From: an uncultured Bacteroidales bacterium | GTDB taxonomy: Bacteria > Bacteroidota > Bacteroidia > Bacteroidales > UBA932 | DNA: 64,000 nt | Direction of reading: 5' to 3' | Assembly (NCBI GenBank): GCA_944326325.1 | Contig: CALVDQ010000010.1 | Coordinates: forward strand, 29,696-93,695 | Shown here: positions 28,430 to 37,286 of the stretch, piece after piece | Layout: each line of letters opens with the position of its first letter | How positions within the stretch are numbered: the first letter of the stretch is position 1 | Program-made: the position numbers and the translations under genes | The notes under the pieces: model-generated | Database searches by the model: none | What the model was told of the DNA's origin: nothing | The model's input: only the letters and a program-made list of their open reading frames with translations

Positions 28430-29629
28430 TTACCTGAAAACAAGGGTGAACACAGTGGAGGAACTGTCGCTCCGGGCAAGGCGCAGCGACCCTCCGTGAA
28501 GACGCATTATCTGCCTGGAAATGCTCAGCCCGATACCGGTGCCGGAGGGCTTCGTCGTGAAGAACGGGACAAAAATCTCTTCCTGGCTTTCCCGGCTTAT
28601 CGGGGCCCCGTCGTTCGACACCTCCACCACGACACTCTCCATACTGTCGATAAAAGCCGTGACATCCAGCCGGTGCGCCCCAGCCTGCAGAGCATTGCGG
28701 AAAAGGTTGACCATAATCTGCGCTATCTGGTCCTCGTCAGCATACAGGAGAATGTCCTCCGAAAGTTCATTGTATGAAAATACGGCCCCGGCAGCCTGCA
28801 ACTGGCTTTCCGTAAGCTCCCTTACCCTGTCCACGAGCTCCTTGAGGTAGAAGGCCTTCTTTACCGGGGCAGCCAGATGGGTAAGGCTCCGGTAGGACTC
28901 CACGAATTTCATCAGGCCCCGTGAAGAGGACGCTATGGTCTCCAGCCCTGCCTTCAGGTCCGCTCCGGAAGCATGTACGAGGGATTCGCTCAAGGACGAT
29001 ATAGGGCTCACAGTGTTCATGATCTCATGGGTAAGGACACGGACAAGCCGGGTCCACGACTCTGTCTCATTTTCCTCCATATCGGAACTTATGTCATTGA
29101 AGACCAGTATCCTGACCCTGCGCCCGAAAAGTTCCGCCGATGAAGCGGAGATGGAGATTGTGCGTATGGATGACTCGGTGCTGTAGCTCGCTTTCTCGTC
29201 ATGGCCTTCCTCGACCCTCAAGAAAGCCTCGTAAAGCCCGCTGTCCATACGCCTGAGCTGCCTCAGGTTCACTATCCCGGACACTCCGAGCAGCTCCAGG
29301 GCCCTGGCGTTGGTGTAGCTGACCCTCCCGTCGCTTGCGTCCGCCACGATGATTCCGGTGCGTACATTGTCCAGCATGAGCCCATAGTACCTTTCCTGCT
29401 CCATGACTACGGCCTTTTCCCTGTCGAATATCGACTTTATCCGGTTCAGAGACCTGTTCAGCTTCCTGTCAAAGACCCGATGTTCGCTGAACCGGAAATT
29501 GGTCTCGCCGTCCTCAAGGGCATCCAGCATATACTCCAGCTTCTTCCGTGTCCTCGCCGTGGAGAAGAATGCTGCAAGGATGACTGCCGATACCAGCACC
29601 GCAGCCGATATGATGATCACAGGAGCCAT
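28430..29629 (-). CDS. membrane sensor histidine kinase (NtrB/NtrY-like)
   Basis: 399 residues from the ATG at 29629; an ATG at 29641 would add four residues and overlap the preceding gene further. One N-terminal helix (residues 2-24) is followed by a linker, a PAS domain at about 80-180 (MLDNVRTGIIVADASDGRVSY), a HisKA box with His201 in RVLTHEIMNTVSPI, and a HATPase domain with N-box NLFRNALQAGA, G1 VEVSNDGAPIS and G2 GTGIGLSISRQI. There is no periplasmic sensor loop, so the signal is membrane-borne or cytoplasmic. The start is translationally coupled to the end of the sigma-54 response regulator gene at 29631-30989, its probable partner. Confidence 0.92.
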   Translation of the reverse strand: MAPVIIISAAVLVSAVILAAFFSTARTRKKLEYMLDALEDGETNFRFSEHRVFDRKLNRSLNRIKSIFDREKAVVMEQERYYGLMLDNVRTGIIVADASDGRVSYTNARALELLGVSGIVNLRQLRRMDSGLYEAFLRVEEGHDEKASYSTESSIRTISISASSAELFGRRVRILVFNDISSDMEENETESWTRLVRVLTHEIMNTVSPISSLSESLVHASGADLKAGLETIASSSRGLMKFVESYRSLTHLAAPVKKAFYLKELVDRVRELTESQLQAAGAVFSYNELSEDILLYADEDQIAQIMVNLFRNALQAGAHRLDVTAFIDSMESVVVEVSNDGAPISRESQEEIFVPFFTTKPSGTGIGLSISRQIMRLHGGSLRLARSDSSSTVFTLVFR

Positions 29630-29630
29630 A

Positions 29631-30989
29631 TCATATACCATATTTCTTCAGTTTGCTGTACAATGTCGGACGGCTGATGTCCAGGGCCTTGGCAACGAGG
29701 GAAAGGTTCCCGTTGTACTTTCTTACGGCCGCCCTGACAGCCCTCTCCTCCACCATCTCCAGGGTCTCATCCCCGTCCGGGAGATCTCCCGGCTGGACAT
29801 CTTCCCGCAAGGGAGGAAGCATGAGGTCTCCTGCCGTAAGCAAGGAGTTGTCGGACAGAATCACCGCCTTCTCAATACAGTTCTGCAGTTCCCTGATATT
29901 TCCGCTCCAGCGGTATGACAGCAGAGCTTTCTCCGCACCGGGAGCAAGCCCGTATACCTTCCTGCGGTATTTTTCCGAAAAACGCTTGAGAAAGAGTCCG
30001 GCAAGAGGGATAATCTCGTCCTGCCTGTTCCTCAAAGGAGGAATATGCAGCTGGATGGTGTTTATCCTGTAATAGAGGTCCTCCCTGAAATCCCCCATCC
30101 TGACCATGGCAGGGATATCGGCATTGGTCGCGCACACAAGCCTTATGTCCACCGGAATCTGCCTCGTATCCCCTACCCTCGTCACGGAACGGGTCTGCAA
30201 GACACGCAACAGCTTGGACTGCAGGTGCACAGGTATATTCCCGATCTCGTCGAGGAAGAGAGTCCCGCCGTCAGCCTGCTCGAACTTGCCCGGATGGTCC
30301 GACTTCGCATCCGTGAAGGCACCTTTCACATGGCCGAAAAGCTCGCTTTCAAAAAGGGATTCCGTCAGGGAGCCGAGATCCACGCTCACGAAAGGCCCGG
30401 TCCGGCGTCCGGACAGTCTGTGTATCTCCCATGCAAGGACATCCTTCCCTGTACCGTTTTCTCCCGTAATGAGGACAGAGGCATCTGTCGGTGCGATTTT
30501 CCCGACTGTCCTGCGCAGCTGGAGCATATCGTCACCCTCTCCCCAGTACATTTCCCGGACCGGTTCCGGTTCCGCTTTCCGGGACCGGCCTGACTTGCCT
30601 GCAAGTCTTCCGGAACATGCCTCGGAGAGGATTTCCAGCATCCGTGCGTTGTCCCAGGGTTTCACCACGAAGTCGAAAGCCCCGCGCTTCATCCCCTCCA
30701 CCGCAAGGGCGACATCCGCATAGGCGGTGAACAGCACCACCTCCACGTCCGGATAGCTGTGCTTTATCTCGGAGAGCCAGTAAAGGCCTTCGTTGCCCGT
30801 ATTGATATCCCTGTGGAAATTCATGTCCAGCAGGACGGCATCAGGACGGAAAGAGTCCATCATGCCGGGCAGCCCGTTAGGGGAAGGTATCAGTTCGACG
30901 GCAGCGAAGTGCATCTGCAGCAGGATCTTCAGTGACGAGCGGATACCGGCGTTGTCATCGACAACAAGTATTCTTCCTTTCTTTTGCAT
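29631..30989 (-). CDS. sigma-54-dependent NtrC-family response regulator
   Basis: 452 residues from the ATG at 30989, chosen because MQKKGRILVVDDNAG is the receiver start. Receiver domain 1-120 has D55 (DAVLLDMNFH), T88 and K110. The AAA+ domain has Walker A GENGTGKD (176-183), sigma-54 contact loop GAFTDA (223-228, where the classical form is GAFTGA), and Walker B GGTLFLDEIG. A C-terminal Fis-type HTH has NLSLVAKALDISRPTLYSKL. It is a phosphorylation-activated enhancer-binding protein. It is divergent from the TolC/HlyD/ABC operon, whose upstream region holds two palindromes and a -24/-12 promoter, which makes that operon the likely target. Confidence 0.95.
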   Translation of the reverse strand: MQKKGRILVVDDNAGIRSSLKILLQMHFAAVELIPSPNGLPGMMDSFRPDAVLLDMNFHRDINTGNEGLYWLSEIKHSYPDVEVVLFTAYADVALAVEGMKRGAFDFVVKPWDNARMLEILSEACSGRLAGKSGRSRKAEPEPVREMYWGEGDDMLQLRRTVGKIAPTDASVLITGENGTGKDVLAWEIHRLSGRRTGPFVSVDLGSLTESLFESELFGHVKGAFTDAKSDHPGKFEQADGGTLFLDEIGNIPVHLQSKLLRVLQTRSVTRVGDTRQIPVDIRLVCATNADIPAMVRMGDFREDLYYRINTIQLHIPPLRNRQDEIIPLAGLFLKRFSEKYRRKVYGLAPGAEKALLSYRWSGNIRELQNCIEKAVILSDNSLLTAGDLMLPPLREDVQPGDLPDGDETLEMVEERAVRAAVRKYNGNLSLVAKALDISRPTLYSKLKKYGI

Positions 30990-31040
30990 AAGGCAAATAT
31001 CGATGTTCCAGGCACTAATATAAGACATTTATGCCATTAC

Positions 31041-31055
31041 GTAAAGAAATTTTAC
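31041..31055. promoter_or_regulatory. distal palindromic operator (probable enhancer site)
   Basis: GTAAAGAAATTTTAC has arms GTAAAG and TTTTAC around AAA, five of six positions complementary. Together with the copy at 31073 it forms a pair with centres 32 bases apart, three helical turns, typical for NtrC-like dimers binding cooperatively. It lies 89 bases upstream of the -24 element. Confidence 0.7.
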
Positions 31056-31072
31056 ATAACGCAAATAAAATT

Positions 31073-31087
31073 GTAAAGAAACTTTAC
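31073..31087. promoter_or_regulatory. proximal palindromic operator (probable enhancer site)
   Basis: GTAAAGAAACTTTAC is a perfect inverted repeat (GTAAAG/CTTTAC) around AAA. It is in phase with the 31041 copy and lies 57 bases upstream of the -24 box of the export operon. Confidence 0.75.
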
Positions 31088-31143
31088 ATCAAAAATGATT
31101 TATCCACACAACATTACATTGGTTTTCAACACATTGTCTCTCA

Positions 31144-31159
31144 TGGCACGGCGTATGCC
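31144..31159 (+). promoter_or_regulatory. sigma-54 (-24/-12) promoter of the export operon
   Basis: TGGCACGGCGTATGCC matches the RpoN consensus TGGCACG-N4-TTGCA/T: GG at 31145-31146, GC at 31157-31158, ten bases between. Only the T before ATGC and the last base deviate. It lies 36 bases before the ATG of the TolC-like gene and downstream of the two operators. Confidence 0.85.
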
Positions 31160-31194
31160 TTTATGATTGCCAGCCAAAGTGCCTCAAGTAGAGA

Positions 31195-32592
31195 ATGAAG
31201 AAAAACAAGGTAAATACAATAATCCGCAGGCTCGCATCCGCCTGCCTCTTTGCAGCCGCATCATGGCACTGGGTGGCATCCGCACAGGACACCGCGGTCT
31301 TCACCCTGCGGGACTGCATGGAATACGCCATCTCGAATTCCACCCAGGTCAGGATACAGCAGGCGGATAACGGGGACAGCCAGATAGCCCGGAGGCAGGC
31401 AATCCTTTCCGCCTTCACCCCGTCGGTCAGCGGGAGCGCCGGCATATACTCAAGCTTCGGAAGGGCAATCGACCCTGAATCAAATACCTACAGGACGTCC
31501 TCATCCCTCAACAACTCCTATTCCGTATCGGCAGGAATCAATCTTTTCAACGGATTCGAGGCAGTAAATAACCTTCGCATTACCAGGACAGCCCTGGCTA
31601 TGGGCCTGAATATGGAGCAGCAGATAAAGGACCGGATATGCCTCGCCACCATCGAGGCTTACTGCAACGTGGTCTACTACACACAGCTCTGCAGAATCAT
31701 CGGCGAGCAGGTAAAAACCGCGGAAGCCAGTCTCGTCCTCGTCAGGAAACAGGAGGAGCTGGGGCAGAAAAGCCATGCGGATGCAGTCCAGGCTGAAGCG
31801 GACCTTGCAGACAAGAAATATAGCCTGACTTCCACAAGAAATATGCTCTCGGATGCACTCATTTCCCTGAAAGACGTGATGTTCTGGCCCATTACAGAGC
31901 CACTCGAGATAGATACGGCAGCAGTGGAGGAAGAGGCACTGCGATACGGAGACCTGCCGGGCCATGACGGTCCCGGTGCGGAAGAGACAATCGGCAAGGC
32001 CCTGGAGACACTTCCGGACATATTCATAGCAAAAGGCAGGATGGATAATGCAAGACTGGAGCTCCGCACGGCAAAATGGAAATTTGTCCCGTCCCTGTCC
32101 CTCCATGCAGGATGGTCGACAAGTTATTATACATACCCCGGGCAGGATGGATATGTGGCATCCCCTTTCTGGAACCAGTTCCGCAACAACGGAGGGGAAT
32201 ATATCCAGCTGTCTCTCTCCATACCGATTTTCAACCGGTTATCGAGGCATTCCGACGTGGCAAGGAAAAAGAATGCATACAAAAGGGCTGAAGCGCAGTA
32301 CGAACAGACAGTAAGGGATGTAGAGGCTGAAGTATGCCGGGCAATCCAGGACAGGGACGGGGCTGAAGCGGCATTTCTCCTGGCAGACAGAAGGGCTGCA
32401 GTCCAGAAGGAGTCGTTCAGGTTAAGCTCGAGACAGTTCGAACAGGGGCTGATATCTTCAATCGAGTACCAGACCGTCTCCGGCAATCTGCTCAAAGCCC
32501 TGGCAGAAAGGCTGGACGCCATGCTTCAGTACCATATAAAGAAAAGGATAGTAGAATATTATAACGGGACCAGCTATATTGAACAGGAATAA
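31195..32592 (+). CDS. TolC-family outer-membrane efflux protein
   Basis: 465 residues with a signal peptide ending near WVASAQ. The OEP repeats are recognisable: TLRDCMEYAISNSTQVRIQQADNGDSQIARRQAILSAF at the first helix pair, GINLFNGFEAVNNLRITR for a barrel strand and helix, then the second repeat from LPDIFIAKGRMDNARLELRTAKWKFVPSLSLHAGWS, SIPIFNRLSRHSDV and EQGLISSIEYQTVSGNLLKAL. It would form the trimeric channel across the outer membrane for the adaptor and ABC pump encoded downstream (8-base gap). First gene of the sigma-54 operon. Confidence 0.93.
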   Translation: MKKNKVNTIIRRLASACLFAAASWHWVASAQDTAVFTLRDCMEYAISNSTQVRIQQADNGDSQIARRQAILSAFTPSVSGSAGIYSSFGRAIDPESNTYRTSSSLNNSYSVSAGINLFNGFEAVNNLRITRTALAMGLNMEQQIKDRICLATIEAYCNVVYYTQLCRIIGEQVKTAEASLVLVRKQEELGQKSHADAVQAEADLADKKYSLTSTRNMLSDALISLKDVMFWPITEPLEIDTAAVEEEALRYGDLPGHDGPGAEETIGKALETLPDIFIAKGRMDNARLELRTAKWKFVPSLSLHAGWSTSYYTYPGQDGYVASPFWNQFRNNGGEYIQLSLSIPIFNRLSRHSDVARKKNAYKRAEAQYEQTVRDVEAEVCRAIQDRDGAEAAFLLADRRAAVQKESFRLSSRQFEQGLISSIEYQTVSGNLLKALAERLDAMLQYHIKKRIVEYYNGTSYIEQE

Positions 32593-32600
32593 CCAGGACT

Positions 32601-33860
32601 ATGGACAGGAAATTGGAAAAGAAAAGAGGCGTCACTCTCATGTTCAGCCGCAAGGCCCTCCCGTACTGGGCAGGCGCCCTGATGCTGGGAGTCACGTTGT
32701 GGGCTCTCCTGCATGACAATTCCTCCACTTTCAGGACAAGCAGGGACACTGTGACGACGGGCAAAGCCATCGCCGGGGAATTCAACGACTACATCAGGAT
32801 CAGCGGTCAGGTCCAGCCCATGACAACCATACAGATAAGTCCGCTGGAAGGCGGAGTAGTGGAAGAAATCATCGCCGAGGAAGGGAGCATGGTGAAAAAG
32901 GGTGAAGAGATATTGAGGATGAGCAATGAAAACCTTGACCTGCAGATACTCAACGCTGAAGCTGAACTTGCGGAAAAGGAGAACATCCTGCGCAACACAA
33001 TGATATCCATGGAGCAGCAGAAGCTGAACGTTAAGCAGGAAAAGCTCCAGCTCCAGATGGAGGTCCGCAGATACGGGAGGATATACGGGCAGCAGAAAGC
33101 CCTCTACGAGGAAAGGCTCATAGCAAAAGAAACCTGGCTGCAGGCCGAAGAAGACTATCTGCTTGCGGTGGACAAACTTGAACTTGTAAAAAACAGGGAA
33201 CTGCAGGACAGCCTGTACCGGACAGTCGAGATAGAACAGATGGAGGAAAGCCTCGAGAATATGCGGCTCAATATGGAGATGATACGCAGACGGAAAGAAA
33301 ACCTGACGGTCAAGGCCCCGGCAGACGGCGAACTCGGGCTGCTGGATGCCGTGCTCGGGCAGAACATAAACTCCGGCTCAAGGATAGGACAGATAAACGA
33401 CCTTTCGAGCTACAAGATCGAAGCCCTGATAGACGAGCACTACATCGACAGGGTATCGGCAGGTCTGGAAGCCATGTTTGAAAGGCAGGACGGGACCTAC
33501 AGGGCGGTCATACGCAAAATATATCCGGAGGTCCGGGACGGGAAGTTCAAGGCTGACTTCAGGTTCACCGGGAAACAGCCGGAAAACATCCGCACAGGGC
33601 AGACATACTATATGGACCTGCAGCTCGGACAGCCGGAAGAGGCCATACTCATACCCCGTGGCACATTCTACCAGCATACCGGCGGGAAATGGATATATGT
33701 CCTCTCGCAGGACGGGACCAGGGCGTTCAGGAGAGAGATAAGCATAGGGCGGCAGAACCCGCAGTCCTATGAAGTGGAGAGCGGACTGGAGCCCGGAGAA
33801 GAGGTCATCATCTCCGGCTACGGATCTTTAAAGGACAACGATATCCTGATATTCAGATAG
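32601..33860 (+). CDS. HlyD/MacA-type periplasmic adaptor protein
   Basis: 419 residues. An uncleaved N-terminal membrane helix (PYWAGALMLGVTLWALL, about 22-38) anchors it. A biotinyl-lipoyl half-motif (TIQISPLEGGVVEEIIAEEGSMVKKGEEIL) comes first, then a long coiled-coil hairpin at about 115-230 rich in E/Q/K/R/L, the second lipoyl half (VKAPADGELGLLDAVLGQNINSGSRIGQI), and beta-barrel and membrane-proximal domains ending EPGEEVIISGYGSLKDND. It bridges the inner-membrane ABC permease to the TolC-like channel. Confidence 0.93.
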   Translation: MDRKLEKKRGVTLMFSRKALPYWAGALMLGVTLWALLHDNSSTFRTSRDTVTTGKAIAGEFNDYIRISGQVQPMTTIQISPLEGGVVEEIIAEEGSMVKKGEEILRMSNENLDLQILNAEAELAEKENILRNTMISMEQQKLNVKQEKLQLQMEVRRYGRIYGQQKALYEERLIAKETWLQAEEDYLLAVDKLELVKNRELQDSLYRTVEIEQMEESLENMRLNMEMIRRRKENLTVKAPADGELGLLDAVLGQNINSGSRIGQINDLSSYKIEALIDEHYIDRVSAGLEAMFERQDGTYRAVIRKIYPEVRDGKFKADFRFTGKQPENIRTGQTYYMDLQLGQPEEAILIPRGTFYQHTGGKWIYVLSQDGTRAFRREISIGRQNPQSYEVESGLEPGEEVIISGYGSLKDNDILIFR

Positions 33861-33904
33861 TCACGGCATAAGGGCAATCATCGGAGAAACAAAATGCAAA
33901 CGAT

Positions 33905-34585
33905 ATGATAAAAGTAAGGAATCTGTGCAAGGTCTTCCGGACGGAAGAAATCGAGACGACGGCTCTGGACAACGTCTCATTTGAAATCGGGGACGGGGAG
34001 TTCGTCGCCATAATGGGGCCCTCCGGATGCGGGAAATCCACGTTGCTGAACATCCTCGGACTTCTTGACAACCCCACTGCCGGCAGTTACGAGCTTTTCG
34101 GGCAGGAAGCAGGCAAGCTGAAGGAGAAAAACCGCACCAGGGTCCGCAAAGGGAACATCGGCTTCATCTTCCAGAGTTTCAACCTTATCGATGAGCTCAA
34201 CGTGTATGAAAATGTGGAGCTTCCGCTGCGTTACCTCAATATCGGGGCCACGGAAAGGAAGCGGAAAGTGACGGAAATCCTGAAAAGGATGAACATCAGC
34301 CACAGGGCGAAGCATTTTCCGCAGCAGCTCTCCGGAGGACAGCAGCAGAGGGTAGCGATAGCCCGGGCCGTGGTCGCTTCACCAAGGCTCATCCTCGCCG
34401 ACGAGCCCACGGGAAACCTCGACTCCAGGAACGGCAAGGAGGTGATGGACCTTCTGTCCGGACTGAACCGCGAAGGGACGACCATCGTGATGGTGACACA
34501 TTCCCAAAGGGACGCCTCTGTCGCACAGAGGACGATTGACCTCCTGGACGGACGCATTGTCAGCGATGTGGCAAATGAACTTTGA
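33905..34585 (+). CDS. MacB/LolD-type ABC transporter ATPase
   Basis: 226 residues. Walker A GPSGCGKST, the Q-loop segment GFIFQSFNLIDELNVYENVELPLRY typical of MacB/LolD/FtsE ATPases, signature LSGGQQQRVAIARA, Walker B LILADEPTGNLDS and switch His in MVTHSQRDA are all present. It is separated by 44 bases from the adaptor gene and 15 bases from the permease gene. Such ATPases drive mechanotransmission through FtsX-type permeases rather than transport through the membrane itself. Confidence 0.94.
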   Translation: MIKVRNLCKVFRTEEIETTALDNVSFEIGDGEFVAIMGPSGCGKSTLLNILGLLDNPTAGSYELFGQEAGKLKEKNRTRVRKGNIGFIFQSFNLIDELNVYENVELPLRYLNIGATERKRKVTEILKRMNISHRAKHFPQQLSGGQQQRVAIARAVVASPRLILADEPTGNLDSRNGKEVMDLLSGLNREGTTIVMVTHSQRDASVAQRTIDLLDGRIVSDVANEL

Positions 34586-34600
34586 CAGGACTGGAAGATT

Positions 34601-36934
34601 ATGCTACGCAACTTTTTTAGTGTAATACGCCATTTCAAGACGGCGTTTCTGCTGAATCTCCTCGGCATGGCAGTGGCTTTCACGGCTTTCATGATGATAA
34701 TGATGCAGGTGAAGTTCGATACCGGATTCGACACCTGCTATGAAGACGCTGAATCCATATTCAGATTAGACACCTATGATGGAGACGGGTTCCAAGCACC
34801 GGCACCGAGGCCTCTGGCAAGGATGTTCATCGCCTCATCCCCGGATATAGATTCGGGCTGCATAACCTCCGTAAGCCATGACATGAAAACCTGGTATGTC
34901 GGGGACGGCGACCGGAGGACAGGATTCTACGAGAAAAGCCTTGAGGTATCGCCGGGGATGCCCGAAGTATTCCGTTTCAGGATGACGGAAGGGGATCTGC
35001 ACTCGCTGGAAGCACCAGGCAGCGCCGTGATTCCGGAAAGCATGGCCAGGAGGATGTTCGGGGATGCCCCGGCTACCGGAAACATGCTGATGACAACGAC
35101 GGAAGGGAATACCGGCAGGACGATAACCGGGGTCTACAGGGACTTCCCGCGGAACGCGTCAGTCCAGAATGTCATATACCTTTCAATGGACCCGGAGGAA
35201 AACTTCGACAACTGGCAGAACTGGAATTATTACTGCTATGTCAGGCTCAGGGATCCGTCCGTGGCAGGGGACATAACCAGGGAATTCACGGAAAGGTACG
35301 AGGACATGCTATTCGGAGGGAAGAAGCACAATCCTGACAACTTGCCACTGGAACTTCACTCTCTCACCGGGCTGCACTTCCGGTCCGACATATATTTCGA
35401 CATGTTGCCGAAAACAAGCCGGAACACGGTCTACCTCCTTGTCTCCATCGCTGTCATCATACTGCTCATCTCCGGCATCAACTTCACGAATTTCAGCACG
35501 GCACTCACCCCAATGAGGATACACGGCATAAACACTCGGAAGATCCTCGGCAGCACGGATGCCTCAATCCGGGGAGGGATAATATCCGAGGGAATCATGG
35601 CAAGCGTCGCCGCCTTCGCCATTTCTCTCCTGCTGCTCTATGCCGTGAAAGGGTCGCCGGCGGCAGGACTTCTCGACAGCGGCATAGACCTGCGGGAGAA
35701 TGCCGGAATCATAGCCGCGTCTGCCTGTATTGCTGTACTTTTCGGTGTATTGTCAGGCCTCTATCCTGCATTCTATGTGACATCTATATCTCCGGCGATA
35801 GCCCTCAAGGGCAACTTCGGGCTTTCACCGTCGGGAAAGAGGATAAGGACCATACTTGTCGGAGTCCAGTTCACGGCGTCCTTCATACTTATCATCACGG
35901 CATCTTTCATATATCTGCAGAACAGGTTCATGCTCAAGGCCCCGCTCGGATTCGACAAGGACTGCATCATCAGCACGGACATAAACGGCAATATCCGGAA
36001 GAATCTGGACGCATTCAGCGGCGAGATACGCAAGATTGCCGGAGTGGAGGACATAGCGTTCACCCAACTCAACATAGGTGTTGCAGATTTCTATCCAACA
36101 TGGATAAGAGGTTACAAAGATGAAAGAATATCCTTCTCCTGTATTCCAGTAAGCTATAATTTCCTGGACGTGATGGGCATAGAAATGTCCGGAGGCAGGG
36201 ATTTCAGAGAAGATGACCTGCAGGCTGAAGACGCCAGATACATCTTCAACGAGACCGCCAGGAAGCAGTACGGGATGGAGGCCGGAGACCGTATGGACAA
36301 CGGGGAAATCACAGGTTTCGTCTCCGACATAAATTTCACGTCCATGAGGAAATCCGTCACGCCTATGGCGTTTCTCCTTTACCCCGAGAAAAACTTATCC
36401 TGGGCAGTCATCAAGGTCAGCTCCGGGACAGATCTACGGGAGGCAAGGCAGGAAATAGAGGAATGCCTGGACAGGTTCGACCCGGAATTCCCGTTTGAAG
36501 TGGTGTTCTACGACACCATGCTCGAATATACCTACCAGAAAGAGCGAAGGACAGGCTCGCTCATTACCCTGTTCAGCCTCGTCGCCATATTCATAACCAT
36601 TACCGGAGTGTTCTCCCTCGTGGTGTTCGACTGCCAGTACCGCAGGAAAGAGACGGCCGTCAGGAAGGTGCTCGGTGCAACGGCAGGCGAGATAACCAGG
36701 CTGTTCTGCAGGTCCTACGCCATCCTGCTCTGCATCTGCTTTCTTGTCGGCGCTCCGGCAGCCTGGATTGTAACGGCAAGATGGCTCGAGGGCTTCGCAT
36801 ACCGCATCAGCATGCAGTGGTGGGTATTCGTCGCCGCTTTCGCCGCCGTGTCCGCCGTCACGCTGCTTACCGTCATCTGGCAGAGCGGCAGGACAGCGAA
36901 CGAGAACCCTGTCAACAATCTGCGCAACGAATAA
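34601..36934 (+). CDS. FtsX-like ABC permease, MacB_PCD type
   Basis: 777 residues. Architecture: N-terminal helix (TAFLLNLLGMAVAFTAFMMIMM), periplasmic MacB core domain at about 45-280, three membrane helices at about 285-450 with LVSIAVIILLISGINFTNFSTA, a second periplasmic domain at about 470-660, and three C-terminal helices with RRKETAVRKVLGATAGEITRLF. This double-FtsX layout is common in Bacteroidota. With the ATPase, HlyD adaptor and TolC it forms a tripartite exporter; such systems export peptides, antibiotics or lipids. The substrate is unknown. It is the last gene of the operon. Confidence 0.92.
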   Translation: MLRNFFSVIRHFKTAFLLNLLGMAVAFTAFMMIMMQVKFDTGFDTCYEDAESIFRLDTYDGDGFQAPAPRPLARMFIASSPDIDSGCITSVSHDMKTWYVGDGDRRTGFYEKSLEVSPGMPEVFRFRMTEGDLHSLEAPGSAVIPESMARRMFGDAPATGNMLMTTTEGNTGRTITGVYRDFPRNASVQNVIYLSMDPEENFDNWQNWNYYCYVRLRDPSVAGDITREFTERYEDMLFGGKKHNPDNLPLELHSLTGLHFRSDIYFDMLPKTSRNTVYLLVSIAVIILLISGINFTNFSTALTPMRIHGINTRKILGSTDASIRGGIISEGIMASVAAFAISLLLLYAVKGSPAAGLLDSGIDLRENAGIIAASACIAVLFGVLSGLYPAFYVTSISPAIALKGNFGLSPSGKRIRTILVGVQFTASFILIITASFIYLQNRFMLKAPLGFDKDCIISTDINGNIRKNLDAFSGEIRKIAGVEDIAFTQLNIGVADFYPTWIRGYKDERISFSCIPVSYNFLDVMGIEMSGGRDFREDDLQAEDARYIFNETARKQYGMEAGDRMDNGEITGFVSDINFTSMRKSVTPMAFLLYPEKNLSWAVIKVSSGTDLREARQEIEECLDRFDPEFPFEVVFYDTMLEYTYQKERRTGSLITLFSLVAIFITITGVFSLVVFDCQYRRKETAVRKVLGATAGEITRLFCRSYAILLCICFLVGAPAAWIVTARWLEGFAYRISMQWWVFVAAFAAVSAVTLLTVIWQSGRTANENPVNNLRNE

Positions 36935-36968
36935 GAGGTTTCCTGCAGGGACATCTTCAGAAATCTAT

Positions 36969-36976
36969 TATCTTTG
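36969..36976 (+). promoter_or_regulatory. possible -7 box for the ACT/PFL operon
   Basis: TATCTTTG fits TAnnTTTG and ends 37 bases before the ATG at 37014. The -33 region is weak. Confidence 0.45.
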
Positions 36977-37013
36977 CGCTGCTGATTTTATTTCAACTAA
37001 TTTTTTCCGGAAA

Positions 37014-37286
37014 ATGAACAGGAGCATAATCACGGTCGTCGGGAAAGACACCGTAGGTATAATAGCAGAGGTCTGCGCCTACCTTGCGTCGCAGAACATC
37101 AACATCCTCGACATCACCCAGACCATAGTCCAGGGCTATTTCAACATGATGATGATCGTGGACACGGGGAACATCACGGAAGACTTCCACAAGCTCGCCT
37201 CCGACCTGGAGAAGCTCGGAGGGAAGATAGGGGTACAGATCAAGTGCCAGCGGGAGGAGATTTTCGAGAAAATGCACAGGATATGA
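37014..37286 (+). CDS. ACT domain protein (UPF0237 type)
   Basis: 90 residues forming one ACT domain: [22 protein letters not shown] with the ligand-binding Gly turn, then [19 protein letters not shown] and a C-terminal strand [20 protein letters not shown]. The family is found as a small partner of PFL (UPF0210) proteins and is thought to sense an amino acid or formate-like metabolite. The stop overlaps the next start by four bases (ATGA), so the two are translationally coupled. Confidence 0.92.
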   Translation: MNRSIITVVGKDTVGIIAEVCAYLASQNINILDITQTIVQGYFNMMMIVDTGNITEDFHKLASDLEKLGGKIGVQIKCQREEIFEKMHRI

